Assembly: GCA_949427775.1 (NCBI GenBank)
Contig: CASQEL010000050.1
Span: forward strand, 1 to 9,979
DNA length: 9,979 nt
Reading direction: 5' to 3'
Origin: an uncultured Desulfovibrionaceae bacterium
Lineage (GTDB): Bacteria > Desulfobacterota > Desulfovibrionia > Desulfovibrionales > Desulfovibrionaceae
The first letter of the stretch is position 1, and each line of letters opens with the position of its first letter. Under the pieces are notes generated by a model that did no database searches, was not told the origin of the DNA, and worked only from the letters and a program-made list of their open reading frames with translations. Below, piece after piece: positions 7,683 to 9,979 of this stretch. Made by a program: the position numbers and the translations under genes.

Positions 7683-9839
7683 ATGATTGACATTTCCGAT
7701 TCCTCTTCTTCCCGTCCCACGGACGCTGAACGCGCTCGCGCCCTCCGACTGGCCGCCGAGCTGGAACACCATAATTATCTCTACCATACCCTGGACGCGC
7801 CGGTTATTTCCGACGAGGCGTTTGATACGTTGTTCCGCGAACTGCAAACGCTGGAAGAACGGTATCCGGAGCTGCGCAGCGAGCATTCGCCCACGCGCCG
7901 GGTCGGCGGAATCCTGCTGGACGGTCTGGAGAAACAGCAGCACCGCAGCAAAATGTATGGCCTGGACAACGTGTTCTCCGATGAGGAATGGCGCGAATTC
8001 GTCCGGCGCATGTTGCGGGCGCTTCCGGACGCGCCGACGGCCTTCTGGTGCGATCCCAAGCTGGACGGTCTGGCTCTGGAGCTGATCTACGAGTCCGGAA
8101 TACTGACGCGGGCGCTGACGCGCGGCGACGGTGCGGAGGGAGAAGTCGTAACCGAGGCCGTGCGGACCATCCGGAACGTCCCTTTGCGTCTGCGCGGTGA
8201 CGGACCTTTTCCCGCATTGCTGGAGGTGCGGGGCGAGGTCGTGATTTTTAAAAAGGATTTTGCGGCGCTCAACGCGAAGCAGGACGCGGCCGGGCAGAAG
8301 CCTTTCGCCAATCCGCGCAATGCCGCCGCCGGAGCGGTCCGCCAGTTGGACATCGCGGTGACGGCTTCGCGCCCGCTGCGTTTTCTGGCCTACAGTACGG
8401 GTGTGGTGGAATGGGGCGGCGTGACGCCGTGGCGCTTTCATCATGAGGTCATGGATGCCTTCCATAAATATGGTTTTGCCGTGCCGCCGGGCGGACGGCT
8501 GTGCGCCACGCCGGGAGAGGTGGAAGCGTATGCGGCAGAAGTGCGGGAGCAACGCGAATCCTACGCTATGGAAATCGACGGCGCGGTAGCCAAGCAGGAC
8601 AATCTGGAGGCGCAGGAAGCGCTGGGATTTACGGCCCGTTCGCCGCGGTTCGCCGTGGCGTTCAAGTTCCCGGCGCAGCAGGTATACACGCGTATGCGCG
8701 ACATTGAGATCCAGGTGGGACGCACCGGCGTGCTGACGCCCGTAGCCGTGCTGGATCCGGCGCCTGTGAGCGGCGTCACCGTGTCGCGCGCCACACTGCA
8801 CAATGAGGATGAAATCAGAGCCAAAGACGTGCGGGTAGGGGATATCGTCATCATCCAACGCGCCGGGGACGTGATTCCCGAGGTGGTGCGGCCTGTGGAA
8901 AAGCCCGTCGCCGTCCTGTTGTCCACACATGCCGTGACGGAAATAGAGGGGGCGGTCGTGCGGGGGCTGCCCTATGATTTTCCGCATCAGTGCCCCGTCT
9001 GCGGCGAGGCGGCCCACCGCGAACCGGGCGAGGCCGCCTGGCGCTGTACCAATATGTCCTGTCCGGCCGTGCGGATGCAGGCCATCAAGCATTTCGTTTC
9101 CAAGGCTGGGCTGGACATTCAGGGGGTTGGCCAGAAATGGATCGAACAGTTGGTGACGGCGGGAAGGGTAACGTCTCCGGTGGATTTGTTTACGCTGCGG
9201 GTCGAGGAACTGTTGGGATTTGAGCGTATGGGCGAGGTGTTGGCCGAGAAATTCGTTACGGCCTTTGAGCGCGCGCGGCAGGAGGCGACGCTGCCCCGGC
9301 TGATCAGCGCGCTCGGCATCCGGCACGTGGGGGAGCAAACGGCCAGGCTGCTTGCCGGACAGTATGCCGACATGGACGCCCTGGGGATGGCGACGGCGGA
9401 AGAACTCACCCGTCTGCCTGATGTAGGGCCGGAAGTGGCCGCTTCCGTCCGTTCTTTTTTCGAAAGTGAAAGCAACCGGGCCATGCTGCGACGTTTCCGG
9501 GAACTGGGATTGTGGCCCGTGCAGACCCGTGTGGAAAACGCTGCGCCCCAGGGCGCGCTGTCGGGTAAAAAAGTTTTGTTTACCGGAACGTTATCCATAT
9601 CCCGTGCGGCGGCCCAAAAGCTGGCGGAAGCGGCCGGAGCGGAAATCGCGGGCAGCGTGACCAAAAAGCTCGACTATTTGGTTGTGGGGGCGGATCCGGG
9701 CGGCAAGCTGGAAAAAGCGCGTAAATATCATGTGACGATTCTGGATGAAGATGCTTTCATGGCGCTGATCCGTCCGGAAAGGGAAGATGCCGTCGCGCTG
9801 TCGGGGTATTCCGGCACCGAACAGGCGCGGTTGCTGTAG
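7683..9839 (+). CDS. ligA: NAD-dependent DNA ligase LigA
   Basis: LigA seals nicks in replication and repair using NAD+, forming a ligase-adenylate on lysine. In the 718-residue product the active-site motif is KLDG (K126). Around it are the NAD-binding Ia-type region with NYLYH (31-35) and DAPVISDEAFDTLF, NPRNAAAGAVRQLD (210-223), MEIDGAVAK (296-304), FKFP (328-331 region), QVGRTG (344-349) and HNEDEI (373-378). A four-cysteine zinc finger uses C437, C440, C455 and C460. Helix-hairpin-helix segments follow (GIRHVGEQTARLL and LPDVGPEVAASVRSFF), then a C-terminal BRCT domain (about 624-700) and a short extra tail. The ATG at 7683 is preferred because conserved sequence begins about 15 residues later. 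The open frame reaches a TTG at 7617, but those residues look non-conserved. The ribosome site is weak (AGGTG 14 bases upstream). E. coli LigA has 671 residues; the excess is at both ends. Confidence 0.97.
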   Translation: MIDISDSSSSRPTDAERARALRLAAELEHHNYLYHTLDAPVISDEAFDTLFRELQTLEERYPELRSEHSPTRRVGGILLDGLEKQQHRSKMYGLDNVFSDEEWREFVRRMLRALPDAPTAFWCDPKLDGLALELIYESGILTRALTRGDGAEGEVVTEAVRTIRNVPLRLRGDGPFPALLEVRGEVVIFKKDFAALNAKQDAAGQKPFANPRNAAAGAVRQLDIAVTASRPLRFLAYSTGVVEWGGVTPWRFHHEVMDAFHKYGFAVPPGGRLCATPGEVEAYAAEVREQRESYAMEIDGAVAKQDNLEAQEALGFTARSPRFAVAFKFPAQQVYTRMRDIEIQVGRTGVLTPVAVLDPAPVSGVTVSRATLHNEDEIRAKDVRVGDIVIIQRAGDVIPEVVRPVEKPVAVLLSTHAVTEIEGAVVRGLPYDFPHQCPVCGEAAHREPGEAAWRCTNMSCPAVRMQAIKHFVSKAGLDIQGVGQKWIEQLVTAGRVTSPVDLFTLRVEELLGFERMGEVLAEKFVTAFERARQEATLPRLISALGIRHVGEQTARLLAGQYADMDALGMATAEELTRLPDVGPEVAASVRSFFESESNRAMLRRFRELGLWPVQTRVENAAPQGALSGKKVLFTGTLSISRAAAQKLAEAAGAEIAGSVTKKLDYLVVGADPGGKLEKARKYHVTILDEDAFMALIRPEREDAVALSGYSGTEQARLL

Positions 9840-9848
9840 GGGCAGCCC

Positions 9849-9860
9849 GCATTGCAATGC
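9849..9860. repeat. Perfect 12-base palindrome after ligA
   Basis: GCATTGCAATGC lies nine bases after the ligA stop. A second small inverted repeat GCGAAA/TTTCGC (9866-9871 with 9882-9887) follows. Neither has a T-tract in terminator position. The palindrome could be a protein-binding site or chance. Confidence 0.3.
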
Positions 9861-9924
9861 CGTCCGCGAAACGCCGCATGTTTTCGCCCGGCAAGGCGCA
9901 AGGTACACATCGGCCGAAGCTGAA

Positions 9925-9963
9925 GCTAGTACACAGAAACATCTAAAGTTTCTGTGTACTAGC
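9925..9963. repeat. Perfect 16-bp inverted repeat
   Basis: GCTAGTACACAGAAAC (9925-9940) is matched without error by GTTTCTGTGTACTAGC (9948-9963), with a 7-base loop ATCTAAA. It is much more AT-rich than the surrounding sequence. No U-tract follows on the plus strand (CGCCATG comes next), so it is not a standard intrinsic terminator for ligA. It may instead be a termination or attenuation hairpin of another type, a regulator site for the next gene, or a dispersed repeat. A short tandem GAAGCT pair (9916-9927) runs into its left arm. Confidence 0.6.
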
Positions 9964-9979
9964 CGCCATGCGAGAGCAT

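Noticed and set aside
6852..9338. An 828-codon open frame on the minus strand, antisense to the glycosyltransferase and ligA
   Set aside because: It is a shadow of high-GC coding sequence: its translation is rich in Arg, His, Gln and Pro with no domain motifs. The plus strand carries unmistakable LigA motifs across the same bases.

Overview
This is a high-GC bacterial window dominated by housekeeping genes. It holds the 3' part of clpA, then aat, a small conserved-looking hypothetical gene on the minus strand, uvrB, a cytochrome b561-type membrane protein, a family-2 glycosyltransferase-like gene and ligA. The arrangement (clpA and aat in one translationally coupled unit, with uvrB, a b561-like membrane cytochrome and ligA nearby) and the protein styles suggest a Gram-negative Desulfovibrionaceae-like organism. 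That assignment rests on memory of the families, not on a search, and is only moderately secure. I see no rRNA, tRNA, CRISPR array, insertion sequence or phage gene.

Layout. Bases 2-2637 (+) are an N-degron module. ClpA (5' end cut off by the window) overlaps aat by four bases (ATGA). Aat adds Leu/Phe to protein N-termini, and ClpA (with ClpS and ClpP, not in view) destroys proteins so marked. The aat reading frame runs through a strong 12-bp GC hairpin (2551-2582) and 46 bases into the 3' end of a convergent 166-residue acidic protein of unknown function (2592-3092, -). A 158-base divergent region follows, then uvrB (3251-5275, +).

Bases 5276-5863 hold no convincing gene, but they carry two clear stem-loops. 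Directly in front of the next gene there are three copies of an 11-mer motif GGAAYRCATAT, two direct and one inverted, next to the Shine-Dalgarno sequence. The gene behind them (5864-6487) encodes a four-helix membrane protein whose histidine spacing fits a di-heme b561-type cytochrome. After a 355-base non-coding stretch comes a small GT2-like glycosyltransferase (6843-7574) whose stop codon lies in the loop of an intrinsic terminator. Then comes ligA, complete (7683-9839). The window ends with a perfect 16-bp inverted repeat (9925-9963) that is AT-richer than its surroundings.

Functionally, UvrB (damage recognition in excision repair) and LigA (nick sealing) belong to DNA maintenance, and ClpA and Aat to regulated proteolysis. 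The b561 protein is probably a quinone-linked membrane electron carrier. I find no obvious novel defence or mobile system. The most unusual signals are regulatory or structural: the motif array before the cytochrome gene, the terminal inverted repeat, the hairpin inside the aat frame at a convergent overlap, and the paired stem-loops after uvrB.
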